7,218 nucleotides of DNA from the NCBI GenBank assembly GCA_003648815.1, contig QMPZ01000080.1, positions 1-7,218 of the forward strand, written 5' to 3'. Position 1 is the first letter of the stretch; each line of letters opens with the position of its first letter. Below are positions 1 to 6,818 of this stretch, one piece after another. Made by a program: the position numbers and the translations under genes. The notes beneath the pieces were generated by a model, which was given only the letters and a program-made list of their open reading frames with translations, did no database searches and was not told the origin of the DNA. Source of the DNA: Candidatus Aerophobota bacterium. Lineage in GTDB: Bacteria; Aerophobota; Aerophobia; Aerophobales; B47-G16.

Positions 1-51
1 AGATATCTTACTCCCTACGAGAAGCTAAGGTCCTTAGGTTATACAACTTAA
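1..51 (+). pseudogene. C-terminal tail of a transposase/integrase (cut by window edge)
   Basis: Frame 1 reads RYLTPYEKLRSLGYTT and then stops with TAA at 49-51. A 'TPYEKL...LGY' ending is typical of the extreme C-terminus of DDE integrase-core transposases (IS481/IS3-like rve proteins). Only 17 codons are visible, so the family cannot be fixed. Whether the element is intact to the left is also unknown. No matching terminal inverted repeat was found between 52 and 448, so the element's right end may have decayed. The call rests on one short motif; a chance ORF end remains possible. Confidence 0.4.
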
Positions 52-130
52 GAGGCGATATGTCTTGCCTTCCTTAATTTTAGATTCTGTTTGCTCATCT
101 ATAGCCTTTTCAAGTTAAGGTAAGAAGTGT

Positions 131-145
131 TCAAGATCATCTTGA
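131..145. repeat. 15-bp perfect palindrome with single central base
   Basis: TCAAGAT-C-ATCTTGA is a perfect 7-bp inverted repeat around one base. It lies 80 bp after the putative integrase stop. It could be a protein-binding site or part of a mobile-element end. There is no adjacent T-tract, and the one-base loop rules out a simple terminator hairpin. Confidence 0.5.
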
Positions 146-192
146 CCATTACCCCTTACGGAGAAATATAAGAGGATCTACATCGTAGCTTA

Positions 193-245
193 CAAATTGA
201 GCTAAAATAGCGGTTAAAAAAAATGAATTTTTAGTGTAAAATAGC
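193..245 (+). repeat. left-flank copy of the GAGCTAAAAT repeat
   Basis: CAAATTGAGCTAAAAT (193-208) matches CAAGTGGAGCTAAAAT (7048-7063) at 14 of 16 positions in the same orientation. A second partial copy sharing TAAAATAGC follows 34 bp later (203-211 and 237-245). The right flank likewise has two copies, 40 bp apart. Both flanks may carry related mobile-element ends or a dispersed intergenic repeat. The A+T richness makes part of the similarity cheap. Confidence 0.35.
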
Positions 246-448
246 TTAGTTTACCGAATCTGGGTTTATAATAACCGTTAGTCAATTTAGGAATTAGTTT
301 TGCCTATCCCAGGCAGGTTTTCAACTCATCCAAAACTGGAAAGCTGCAAATAACCTATGAGCTCATTAAGGTCATGGTTAGTAATATTAAACGGGTACAT
401 TATTAAATACCATTTTCACCATTATAGGTGGTAGATGAGGCAATTCTT

Positions 449-1564
449 CTATTTATAAGGGTCAGCCGCGTCCCGCAAACCATCCCCCAAAAAGTTGAAA
501 CTTAAGACAACAACTATAACAAAAGCCCCTGGGATTAATAACCAGGGACACAGAGCAACCGCGTGGATATTTTGAGCTTCGTGCAGTAAAACTCCCCAAC
601 TGACCACTGGGGAACGAAGGCCTAAACCGAGAAAACTTAAAGCGGTCTCCCCTAAGATCATCCCAGGTATAGACAAGGTTAGACTTACTATAAGATAGCT
701 TAAAAATGAGGGAAGCAGATGTCTTCCAATTATTCTCCCCTCGCTTGCTCCGGCGATCTTAGCCGCCATGACAAAGTCCTCCTCTCGTAATTCCAGAAAT
801 TTCCCTCTTACTACCCTGGCTAAATTACACCAACCTATAATAGAAAGAATAATGGTGATGCCAAAATAGACTTTAATTGGTGGCCAATCTGTAGGTAAAG
901 CAGCACTTAAAGCCATCCAAAGAGGAAGGCTGGGGATAGATATTAAAAACTCTATAACTCTTTGGATAACCGTGTCAATAGCACCCCCATAATACCCGGA
1001 GATTCCCCCTAATATACAACCCAGAACAAAACTAATGGCTATTCCCACCAACCCTATAGATAAAGATATGCGGGAAGCATAGAGGTTACGAGAAAATAAA
1101 TCTCTGCCCAATTTCTCCGTTCCAAACAGAAACAATGTCCCTTCCCTTACTCCAAAAAGATGAATATCCATCTCAAATAAGCTCCACAACTTATACTTAT
1201 CACCATGGATGAAAAAATAAATGGGACATCTTTTAGTTTTATCCTCAGAATATGTTCTCTCCAGGGTTTCTAAATCAAGTTTTTTCTCTAACCTATAGAC
1301 AAAGGGACGAAGGTGAAAACGGCCCATTGCGTCAAAAAAATGCATTCTTTGAGGTGGGCAATAAATGTAGTCCTGGTGTCGCTTGTATATATTATAAGGA
1401 GAAAAAAATTCACAGAATAAGCCTGTGATGTAGAAAATAGCTAATATGATACCTCCCGCCAGAGCCATCTTATGTTTTTTAAACTTTCGCCACATAAGTT
1501 GCCATTGCGAGGCTACATATAGTTTTTCTTCAGCACTAACTTTCTTTTTCTTCATCTTCTTCAT
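449..1564 (-). CDS. ABC importer inner-membrane permease, DppC/OppC type, with enlarged periplasmic loop
   Basis: This is one of the two membrane subunits of a peptide-class ABC importer. The cytoplasmic N-terminus is very basic (MKKMKKKK). The first membrane span is about residues 33-53, followed by an unusually long extracytoplasmic loop to about 147, then the conserved FGTEKLGRDLFSR segment (147-159) and five further spans. The EAA loop that contacts the ATPase is at about 262-285 (FVMAAKIAGASE...RHLLP), and the C-terminus is the usual GDGLRDAADP. At 371 residues it is longer than typical DppC (about 300); the excess is the loop, which includes CPPQ (69-72) and HLRPFVY (84-90). Its start overlaps the stop of the upstream permease in an ATGA, implying coupled translation. 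A second in-frame ATG at codon 4 is possible. No ATPase gene follows. Family is secure; substrate is not shown. Confidence 0.92.
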   Translation of the reverse strand: MKKMKKKKVSAEEKLYVASQWQLMWRKFKKHKMALAGGIILAIFYITGLFCEFFSPYNIYKRHQDYIYCPPQRMHFFDAMGRFHLRPFVYRLEKKLDLETLERTYSEDKTKRCPIYFFIHGDKYKLWSLFEMDIHLFGVREGTLFLFGTEKLGRDLFSRNLYASRISLSIGLVGIAISFVLGCILGGISGYYGGAIDTVIQRVIEFLISIPSLPLWMALSAALPTDWPPIKVYFGITIILSIIGWCNLARVVRGKFLELREEDFVMAAKIAGASEGRIIGRHLLPSFLSYLIVSLTLSIPGMILGETALSFLGLGLRSPVVSWGVLLHEAQNIHAVALCPWLLIPGAFVIVVVLSFNFLGDGLRDAADPYK

Positions 1565-2562
1565 CGCCTTCCATGTCCTTCATATCGAATCCGGGGATCA
1601 ACTAGAACTAACAATAAATCAGAAATAAAAGTGCCTATAAGTGTTAAAAAACATAAAAACATGATAATGGTTCCGGCTAAATACATATCCTCATTTAGTA
1701 GAGCTTCTATGAGGAGAGGCCCTGTGGTAGGTAAATTAAGTACCATAGCTGTAATACCTTCCCCGGAGCCAATGCCAGGAAGTGTCCAGCCTATAGTGCT
1801 AATTATGGGATTAATGGCCACCCTTATCGGATACTTAAATAAAAGAGTTCTTTCTGCAATTCCCTTAGCCCGAGCAGTGATGACATATTGCTTTTTAAGC
1901 TCATCCAATAGACAACCCCGCATAACACGAATAAGACCAGCTGTTCCAGCAGTGCCAATGACTATTATGGGAATCCACATATGATTTATCATATCTATAA
2001 TCTTGGCCATGCTCCACGGTGCCTGTATGTATTCCATCGAAAAAAGTCCCCCCAACTCAACACCAAAATATTTAAAGGCAAGAAACATTAATGTCAAGGC
2101 AAGAAGAAAATTAGGGGTTGACAAACCGATAAAACCAATAAAGGTAAAACAATAGTCTCCAATAGAATATTGATGTATAGCTGAATAAATTCCTATTGGT
2201 ATAGCAACAATGTAAGTAAAGATAAGGGTGGCGAGAGACAAAGCTACCGTCAATGGCAGCCGTTCGGTTATTAGTTTAAATGCCGGTTCATCATATGTGA
2301 ATGATCTTCCAAGGTCTCCATGCAATAGATTCTTCATCCACCTGAAATATTGAATGTAGAGTGGTTTATCCAGACCATACTGCACAATGAGTGCGCTACG
2401 CAGGTCTTCTGCACGAGTCTCTGGACTCAGTTGGTGTAGACGTTCCAAATAAATGGTTAAATAATCACCGGGAGGAAGCTGAATGATGACAAAGGAGGCT
2501 ATGGAGACTATAAATAAAAGAATGATCATATAGATAAACCGACGGATAACATAGAAAAGCAT
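1561..2562 (-). CDS. ABC importer inner-membrane permease, DppB/OppB type
   Basis: This is the partner membrane subunit of the same importer, 333 residues, a normal length for DppB. The first membrane span is about residues 9-28. The diagnostic periplasmic segment QYGLDKPLYIQYFRWMKNLL continues to HGDLGRSF (61-88). Spans follow at about 105-128, 145-165 and 196-215, then the EAA loop at about 225-248 (YVITARAKGIAERTL...YPIRVA), the LPTTGPLLIEALLNEDM motif (277-293) and a last span at about 296-320. It ends with VDPRIRYEG, as usual for the family. A good ribosome-binding site, AGAGGAG, lies 7 nt ahead of the ATG. It sits 90 bp after the binding-protein gene, with a strong hairpin between, and overlaps the next permease by 4 bp. 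The family assignment is firm; the sugar rather than peptide role is inferred from the neighbours. Confidence 0.93.
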   Translation of the reverse strand: MLFYVIRRFIYMIILLFIVSIASFVIIQLPPGDYLTIYLERLHQLSPETRAEDLRSALIVQYGLDKPLYIQYFRWMKNLLHGDLGRSFTYDEPAFKLITERLPLTVALSLATLIFTYIVAIPIGIYSAIHQYSIGDYCFTFIGFIGLSTPNFLLALTLMFLAFKYFGVELGGLFSMEYIQAPWSMAKIIDMINHMWIPIIVIGTAGTAGLIRVMRGCLLDELKKQYVITARAKGIAERTLLFKYPIRVAINPIISTIGWTLPGIGSGEGITAMVLNLPTTGPLLIEALLNEDMYLAGTIIMFLCFLTLIGTFISDLLLVLVDPRIRYEGHGRR

Positions 2563-2587
2563 TTCTTTGCTCCTCTGATACGTGAAG

Positions 2588-2625
2588 AAGTGGCCTTTAC
2601 CGACGATGTTAAGTAAAGGCCACTT
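2588..2625 (-). promoter_or_regulatory. intercistronic hairpin after the binding-protein gene
   Basis: AAGTGGCCTTTAC (2588-2600) and GTAAAGGCCACTT (2613-2625) form a perfect 13-bp stem with a 12-nt loop. It lies between the stop of the binding-protein gene and the permease ribosome-binding site. In the direction of the operon, no T-run follows the stem. It is therefore more likely a 3'-end stabiliser or partial attenuator, of the kind known in ABC-importer operons to raise binding protein over permeases. On the plus strand it is followed by a T-rich tract ending in six Ts (2636-2641), so it could also stop opposing transcription. Confidence 0.75.
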
Positions 2626-2652
2626 TGTTTCTCTATTTTTTCCCGAATGCCA

Positions 2653-4647
2653 CTATTTTTTGAAGAAGAATGTTTGAGGCGTATTACGCATCATGTCATT
2701 TCCATAATCTTTGCTCTTTTCAGGAACATTTCGCAAATTTTTCTTTACCAAAGTGGGTCGAAAGATATCACATACAGTACCTATCCGGGGAAGATGTTTC
2801 ATCCACAAATTGCATACCTCGGTACTTAGTTGCTTATACTCCTCTGTCCCCAGCGTAGTCTGTCGCCCTTTATCGCATAACTCCTTTATCTTAAGTACCC
2901 ACTCTGGCGGCTTCTCACCTTCTTTGCCATTTGTCGCGATCCACTTACCCCACGGTGAATATTGAGAAGGATAAACCTCGTACGCAGCTGTCGCGAAAAA
3001 GCTTTTCTCTTCAGGTTCATCTACTAGTCCACCGCCTTTCTTCCATATGGCTACATCCAGTTTGTTTGCTTTCTCCAGGTTGCCGTACAAGTTAGATGAT
3101 ATGGGTTTAATTAACACCTTCACCCCTACGTTTTCCCAGTACTCTTTTACCATCTCACAGACAGCTGTCATTTCTGGTACATCCTGTAACTCAAAAGGAT
3201 TAAGTATTATCGTTAACCTTTTGCCATCTGGACGTAGGCGATAACCTTCTTCATCTCTTTTATCCAAACCCATCTCGTCCAAGAGCTGATTAGCCTTCTT
3301 CGGGTCATACTCAGCATAATAATCTTTCCACCACTCCTGCCAGCACAAGGCACCTTTATGAATTGGCATGCATTGACAGGGTGTAGCTAAGCCAAAATAA
3401 AGGCTTTTATTCAGAGCCTCACGGTCAATAGCTAAGGACATAGCTTGCCGAAACCTTATATCCTGGAATATTTGGCGTTTTACTGGATCTTCGGAAGTTT
3501 GATTAAACGTGAATGTTACTCGCCCTCCTGGTATAACCCACCTTAAAACTCGGTAATCACCTTTTGCTTCATTCCTTTTATAAAGAGGATAGTTCTTCAT
3601 ACTTGTGTATTGATTTGCAAAATCGGCTGCTCCCGAGATTATCTTCATATTATATAGATCTATATTTCCTACAATCTGAACAATCCCTTTATCTATATAA
3701 GGAAGCTGATTTCCCGCAGAATCTATTACCCAATAATAGGGATTTCGCTCATACACCCGCAGAGTATCTGTCGCTTTGGTACATATCCAGGCCGAAAGAG
3801 TAGGATAATTAACGCCGTAATATGGATTATGTTGGTGATTAAAGTACTCCCACCACGTATTAAAGCCTGCTTCTTTCGCTAACTCATCTGCTTTTGGATT
3901 GTACTTTATATGAAATTTCTTCAAGTAATGTTTGGGAGCATAAATTCCTACAACATGGAAGGGACAATCGCCTCCATAGGCACAATTTGCCAGGAGATCC
4001 GTCATCTGTGGGTAAGGTACAGCAAACCGAAAACGAAGCGTATAATCATCTACCTTCTCCATTTGCATAAGTTCACCGCCTGGTTTCCATTCGACAAGTA
4101 CTGTGGGGTTAAGGGTTGGATTTAAAGTAATATCTTCCCACTTAAAGAGTATGTCGTCAACGGTAAAGGGATAACCATCTGACCATTTTAACCCCTTCCG
4201 TAGGTGAAGAGTAAGAACTTTTTTCTCATCTGACCATTCCCAACTTTCAGCTATACCAGGAAGCGTTCGGCCAGGTCGAGAGATGAGCAAGGTTTCCATG
4301 CGACTGGAAACCATCCTACTCCATGTGCTGCTTACACTCACAATTTTTATTGTTCCACCGTATTGTCCAATTTCTTCTATCGGTTTCATAACCAGAGGTC
4401 GTTCAGGTAGCCTTTCCTTTACCGGTGGAAGCTCTCCTGCTGCTACCTTTACTCTCAACGTAGGAGCTTCACCAAATTTCTCTATCTTTCTTCCAGTAGT
4501 TTTTTCATATTCCTGGAGTGTACCATATATGGTAGCACCCTCCTGATATAGTGTGCTAGATGACCCTTTCGCCAATGCCGGTGTTGATCCCCATAACCAT
4601 ATCGTTATTACTCCACTGAGCACCAAAACCATTAATTTTCGTACCAT
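2653..4647 (-). CDS. periplasmic solute-binding protein, SBP_bac_5 family (extended, oligosaccharide/peptide class)
   Basis: This is the substrate-capturing subunit of the importer. The ATG at 4647 is chosen because GAGGAGG lies 5 nt upstream and the product then begins with a signal peptide: a basic N-terminus (MVRK), a hydrophobic core and Ala-Leu-Ala cleavage near residue 26. There is no lipobox Cys, so it should be soluble in the periplasm. An in-frame ATG at 4677 would add ten residues and spoil the signal. Family-5 landmarks are LTLHLRKGLKWSDGYPFTVDD (145-165), the FRQAMSLAIDREAL segment (399-412) and ANQLLDEMGL (452-461). LPPVKERLPERPLVMKP (73-89) marks the extended subfamily. At 664 residues it exceeds typical DppA/OppA (about 510-550). 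It has about ten cysteines, including a close pair at 222 and 228. The C-terminus looks complete. The ligand is unknown; the GH65 neighbour suggests an alpha-glucoside. Confidence 0.9.
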   Translation of the reverse strand: MVRKLMVLVLSGVITIWLWGSTPALAKGSSSTLYQEGATIYGTLQEYEKTTGRKIEKFGEAPTLRVKVAAGELPPVKERLPERPLVMKPIEEIGQYGGTIKIVSVSSTWSRMVSSRMETLLISRPGRTLPGIAESWEWSDEKKVLTLHLRKGLKWSDGYPFTVDDILFKWEDITLNPTLNPTVLVEWKPGGELMQMEKVDDYTLRFRFAVPYPQMTDLLANCAYGGDCPFHVVGIYAPKHYLKKFHIKYNPKADELAKEAGFNTWWEYFNHQHNPYYGVNYPTLSAWICTKATDTLRVYERNPYYWVIDSAGNQLPYIDKGIVQIVGNIDLYNMKIISGAADFANQYTSMKNYPLYKRNEAKGDYRVLRWVIPGGRVTFTFNQTSEDPVKRQIFQDIRFRQAMSLAIDREALNKSLYFGLATPCQCMPIHKGALCWQEWWKDYYAEYDPKKANQLLDEMGLDKRDEEGYRLRPDGKRLTIILNPFELQDVPEMTAVCEMVKEYWENVGVKVLIKPISSNLYGNLEKANKLDVAIWKKGGGLVDEPEEKSFFATAAYEVYPSQYSPWGKWIATNGKEGEKPPEWVLKIKELCDKGRQTTLGTEEYKQLSTEVCNLWMKHLPRIGTVCDIFRPTLVKKNLRNVPEKSKDYGNDMMRNTPQTFFFKK

Positions 4648-4652
4648 TTTTG

Positions 4653-4659
4653 CCTCCTC
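4653..4659 (-). promoter_or_regulatory. ribosome-binding site that fixes the binding-protein start
   Basis: GAGGAGG on the minus strand is followed by CAAAA and then ATG. This near-consensus Shine-Dalgarno with 5-nt spacing supports the start at 4647 rather than the in-frame ATGs at 4665 or 4677. In the 4677 frame these bases would be read as codons. Confidence 0.8.
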
Positions 4660-4689
4660 GTACATAATTTTGAACATATTCCATTTTCC

Positions 4690-4704
4690 TCTTTCCCGAA
4701 AGCT
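4690..4704 (-). repeat. 15-nt near-palindromic element, copy 2 (ahead of the binding-protein gene)
   Basis: The minus strand reads AGCTTTCGGGAAAGA, an inverted repeat CTTTC-NN-GAAAG. It matches 14 of 15 bases of the element ahead of the GH65 gene. It ends 42 nt before the ATG, against 44 nt for the other copy. A shared operator or RNA element is possible. No clear promoter was seen between 4648 and 4763, so the gene may be read through from the GH65 promoter. Confidence 0.5.
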
Positions 4705-4763
4705 TCTAACTTAACAGAGCTATTTATCTTTCCACCCCCTTTCAACTTATTTTTTTAACCAAA

Positions 4764-6818
4764 TTACTCAAACTGAATTTCTGCATGGGCTGCGCCATGC
4801 TTAGCTTGAAGAGAAACTTTCTTTCCTCGAACCCAAATTTGGGAGATTTCAATCTCCTGCCAACCCTCAGGAAGCACTATCCTCTTTTTACACCAATCTC
4901 TCGGCTCATCGGAACCGATAATCAAGCCACTTAACCCAATCATCACCGCATTTAAGAGACCCCCTGGAACTGCCAAATAGACTGTTCCCTCCGCGTTTTT
5001 CATTCCTTTAAATTCCTTAAATTGCCCAAACGGCTCCTTCCAATAATATTTCCAACCCTCCTCCCAAAGTTTAGTCGTTAATGCTCGATCACCCAGTCTG
5101 GCAGCATGAACACACAGCAGTGGAGGAAACATTGGTCCTCCAGCATACGTGCCAACGCGCTTTAAATACCAGCGCAGAGTTGCTCTCTCTACTTCTTTTC
5201 TTAAAGGAAAATTCATTGGAAAGATCACCATTAGAGTATCAGGGTTAAGCAATTTTCCTTTCTGGTATTGATAACCATCGTGCTTTATGAGTACATTATT
5301 TGAATCTACGTTCAGCACTATTTTTCCCGCTACCTCTTCCCATTGTGAAGGTGGTTTATACCCTAAATACCTTGCCGCCCATTGAGCCTCTCGTAGGGTA
5401 AGAATACAGGCGGCATTGAAATAAGCTGAATTATTGATATTAATCTCGCCCTCATCTGGACCCATCAGATTCAACATTTCGTAGCCACGTTCAGTTAGAC
5501 TCGCTCGACTCAAGATCCACCTTGCTACCTCTCTCAATATTGGCCAGGCCTTTTCTCTCAGAAAAATCTCATCACCGGTTACGTGAACATATTGGGCAAA
5601 AGCTAAGGCAACGTCTGGGGTAATGTGATGCTCTAATACTCCAGTGTCTGCCCAAATAGGCGCAACCTCATCACCGCTGTTACTACTTTCCCATGGAAAC
5701 ATTATACCGCGAAATCCCATTAAGGCTGCATTATATCGTGCGGCCGGAACAAGACGACTGCGATAGTCAAGCATAGCTTGAGCTGATTCGGGTGCACTTA
5801 GCAATACTGCTGGAAACATAAAGGTCTCCGCGTCCCAGAAGACATGTCCAGCATACGGAACTCCAGTGGCAAGTCCAAAGGGAGATGCACTACAGGGACT
5901 ACTTGGATGAATCGAGGAATGTACATAAAAGAAAGCACTATCTAACACATCTTGAGTTTGATCATCCGCACCTATTACCTTAACTCTGCTTTTCCATAAT
6001 TCGGCCCATCTCTTACGGTTATTCTCACGGATTTTTTCAAATCCTAAATGCTTACTATATCTAACTAATCGAATCGCTTCTAAGTGAGGTTCAGAATGCA
6101 TAACGGAAGGAACTAATGCACCCACCTGGCGTAAAGTCATCTTCTCCCCATGCTTGAGTTTAAAACTATATTCCTTTACCTCTCGGCCCACCCATCCCCA
6201 ATCACTGCAGTGAGTCGAGAAGCTTTCTTCTCCGCAAAGATCAGAATACATTGCGACCCCAACGCTGGAAAGACTCCCAGGCGCCTCCCACCACAGCATC
6301 ATATCAGCTACTTCATTAGAAGGAAGTATACCCCCGGTGAGATAATGTCCTGGTAGTCCACTTGAGTCTATAAAGGCGACAAGTCTTATCTTACAAGGTC
6401 TATCTATTCTTAATTCGATTTCCTGGCAGATTAATGGAGGAACACTACGGGAGGTAAAATTCAAAACTTTAATTTCAGCTTTACCCCTGGGGGTGTCAAA
6501 CCTTAGAAGGGTAATCAGTTCCCCACAGGAGATATCCAAAATTTGCTTCTCGATATGTACAAAGTCAGGACATCTGCTTAAAATTATCCCTTCGATCTCT
6601 ACGTCCGCTGCTAACGGGAAAGGTGCTGGTGCATAAGCATCTACACTGCCAGTATAAGGGTAGCTCAAGACAGTGGTCTCGGAACGACCGATGAAACCAT
6701 TAACGCAGACCCTTCCGTTTTGGAAAGGTACCTTTCCTAATTGTAATCCAATTATACCATTGGCTAAATACACTGGGGTATAACCCGAATCAAATGAAGT
6801 AGCAACAAACTTGTTCAT
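4764..6818 (-). CDS. family GH65 alpha-glucoside glycosidase, probably a hydrolase (ATH1/PGGHG/kojibiose hydrolase-like)
   Basis: This is a likely cytoplasmic enzyme (no signal peptide) of 684 residues, about the length of hydrolytic GH65 proteins. An N-terminal beta-sandwich domain covers about 1-250, including the opening YLANGIIGLQLG. A linker helix region leads into an (alpha/alpha)6 barrel from about 285, followed by a small C-terminal beta region. GH65 signatures are GHVFWDAETFMFPAVL (324-339, Asp329 contacting glucose in relatives), MFPWESSNSGDE (373-384) and MGPDEGEININNSAYFN (452-468), with Glu456 the expected general acid. Phosphorylases carry a His-Asp-Ser-Ser phosphate site in the later loop; here the matching stretch is GGPMFPPLLCVHAARLG (560-576). 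A QFKEF segment (599-603) precedes PGG (618-620), so Glu602 is a candidate catalytic base as in GH65 hydrolases. AAGGA lies 7 nt before the ATG. Trehalose, kojibiose, nigerose or another alpha-glucoside are possible substrates; sequence cannot choose. Family confidence is high, hydrolase subtype about 0.6. Confidence 0.87.
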   Translation of the reverse strand: MNKFVATSFDSGYTPVYLANGIIGLQLGKVPFQNGRVCVNGFIGRSETTVLSYPYTGSVDAYAPAPFPLAADVEIEGIILSRCPDFVHIEKQILDISCGELITLLRFDTPRGKAEIKVLNFTSRSVPPLICQEIELRIDRPCKIRLVAFIDSSGLPGHYLTGGILPSNEVADMMLWWEAPGSLSSVGVAMYSDLCGEESFSTHCSDWGWVGREVKEYSFKLKHGEKMTLRQVGALVPSVMHSEPHLEAIRLVRYSKHLGFEKIRENNRKRWAELWKSRVKVIGADDQTQDVLDSAFFYVHSSIHPSSPCSASPFGLATGVPYAGHVFWDAETFMFPAVLLSAPESAQAMLDYRSRLVPAARYNAALMGFRGIMFPWESSNSGDEVAPIWADTGVLEHHITPDVALAFAQYVHVTGDEIFLREKAWPILREVARWILSRASLTERGYEMLNLMGPDEGEININNSAYFNAACILTLREAQWAARYLGYKPPSQWEEVAGKIVLNVDSNNVLIKHDGYQYQKGKLLNPDTLMVIFPMNFPLRKEVERATLRWYLKRVGTYAGGPMFPPLLCVHAARLGDRALTTKLWEEGWKYYWKEPFGQFKEFKGMKNAEGTVYLAVPGGLLNAVMIGLSGLIIGSDEPRDWCKKRIVLPEGWQEIEISQIWVRGKKVSLQAKHGAAHAEIQFE

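Larger units (their letters stand above)
52..448. other. gene-free A+T-rich flank downstream of the operon
   Basis: No ORF with a credible start, ribosome-binding site and protein-like composition was seen on either strand. The stretch holds a 15-bp palindrome (131-145), a GAGCTAAAAT-type repeat shared with the right flank (193-245), and two weak hairpins (301-315 and 408-433). None is a convincing terminator for the leftward operon. The composition is clearly more A+T-rich than the genes. Together with the integrase-like tail at 1-51, this suggests decayed mobile-element or intergenic DNA. Confidence 0.5.

Noticed and set aside
34..177. Minus-strand frame reading about 47 codons with one internal stop (for example GQDDLEHFLP, stop, LEKAIDEQTE)
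   Set aside because: It looks protein-like in composition but has an internal stop, no start, no recognisable domain, and overlaps the better-supported integrase tail on the other strand.
301..315. TGCCT-ATCCC-AGGCA hairpin as the operon terminator
   Set aside because: The stem is only 5 bp, and on the minus strand it is followed by A residues, not Ts.
408..433. Overlapping short inverted repeats just after the DppC stop as a terminator
   Set aside because: The stems are 4-5 bp, mutually exclusive, and lack a following T-run.
2711..2965. Plus-strand open frames opposite the binding-protein, permease and GH65 genes
   Set aside because: They lie entirely opposite strongly supported genes, lack family features, and are rich in Ser/Pro/Leu/His as expected of antisense readings.
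4648..4677. Ten-residue N-terminal extension of the binding protein from the ATG at 4677
   Set aside because: It puts charged residues ahead of the signal peptide and reads through a near-perfect ribosome-binding site that serves the ATG at 4647.
4648..4763. Separate promoter or small ORF ahead of the binding-protein gene, including GGGGGTGG at 4732-4739
   Set aside because: No -35/-10 pair with acceptable spacing was found. The purine-rich run resembles a Shine-Dalgarno but leads only to a start followed at once by a stop, or to a frame overlapping the real gene.
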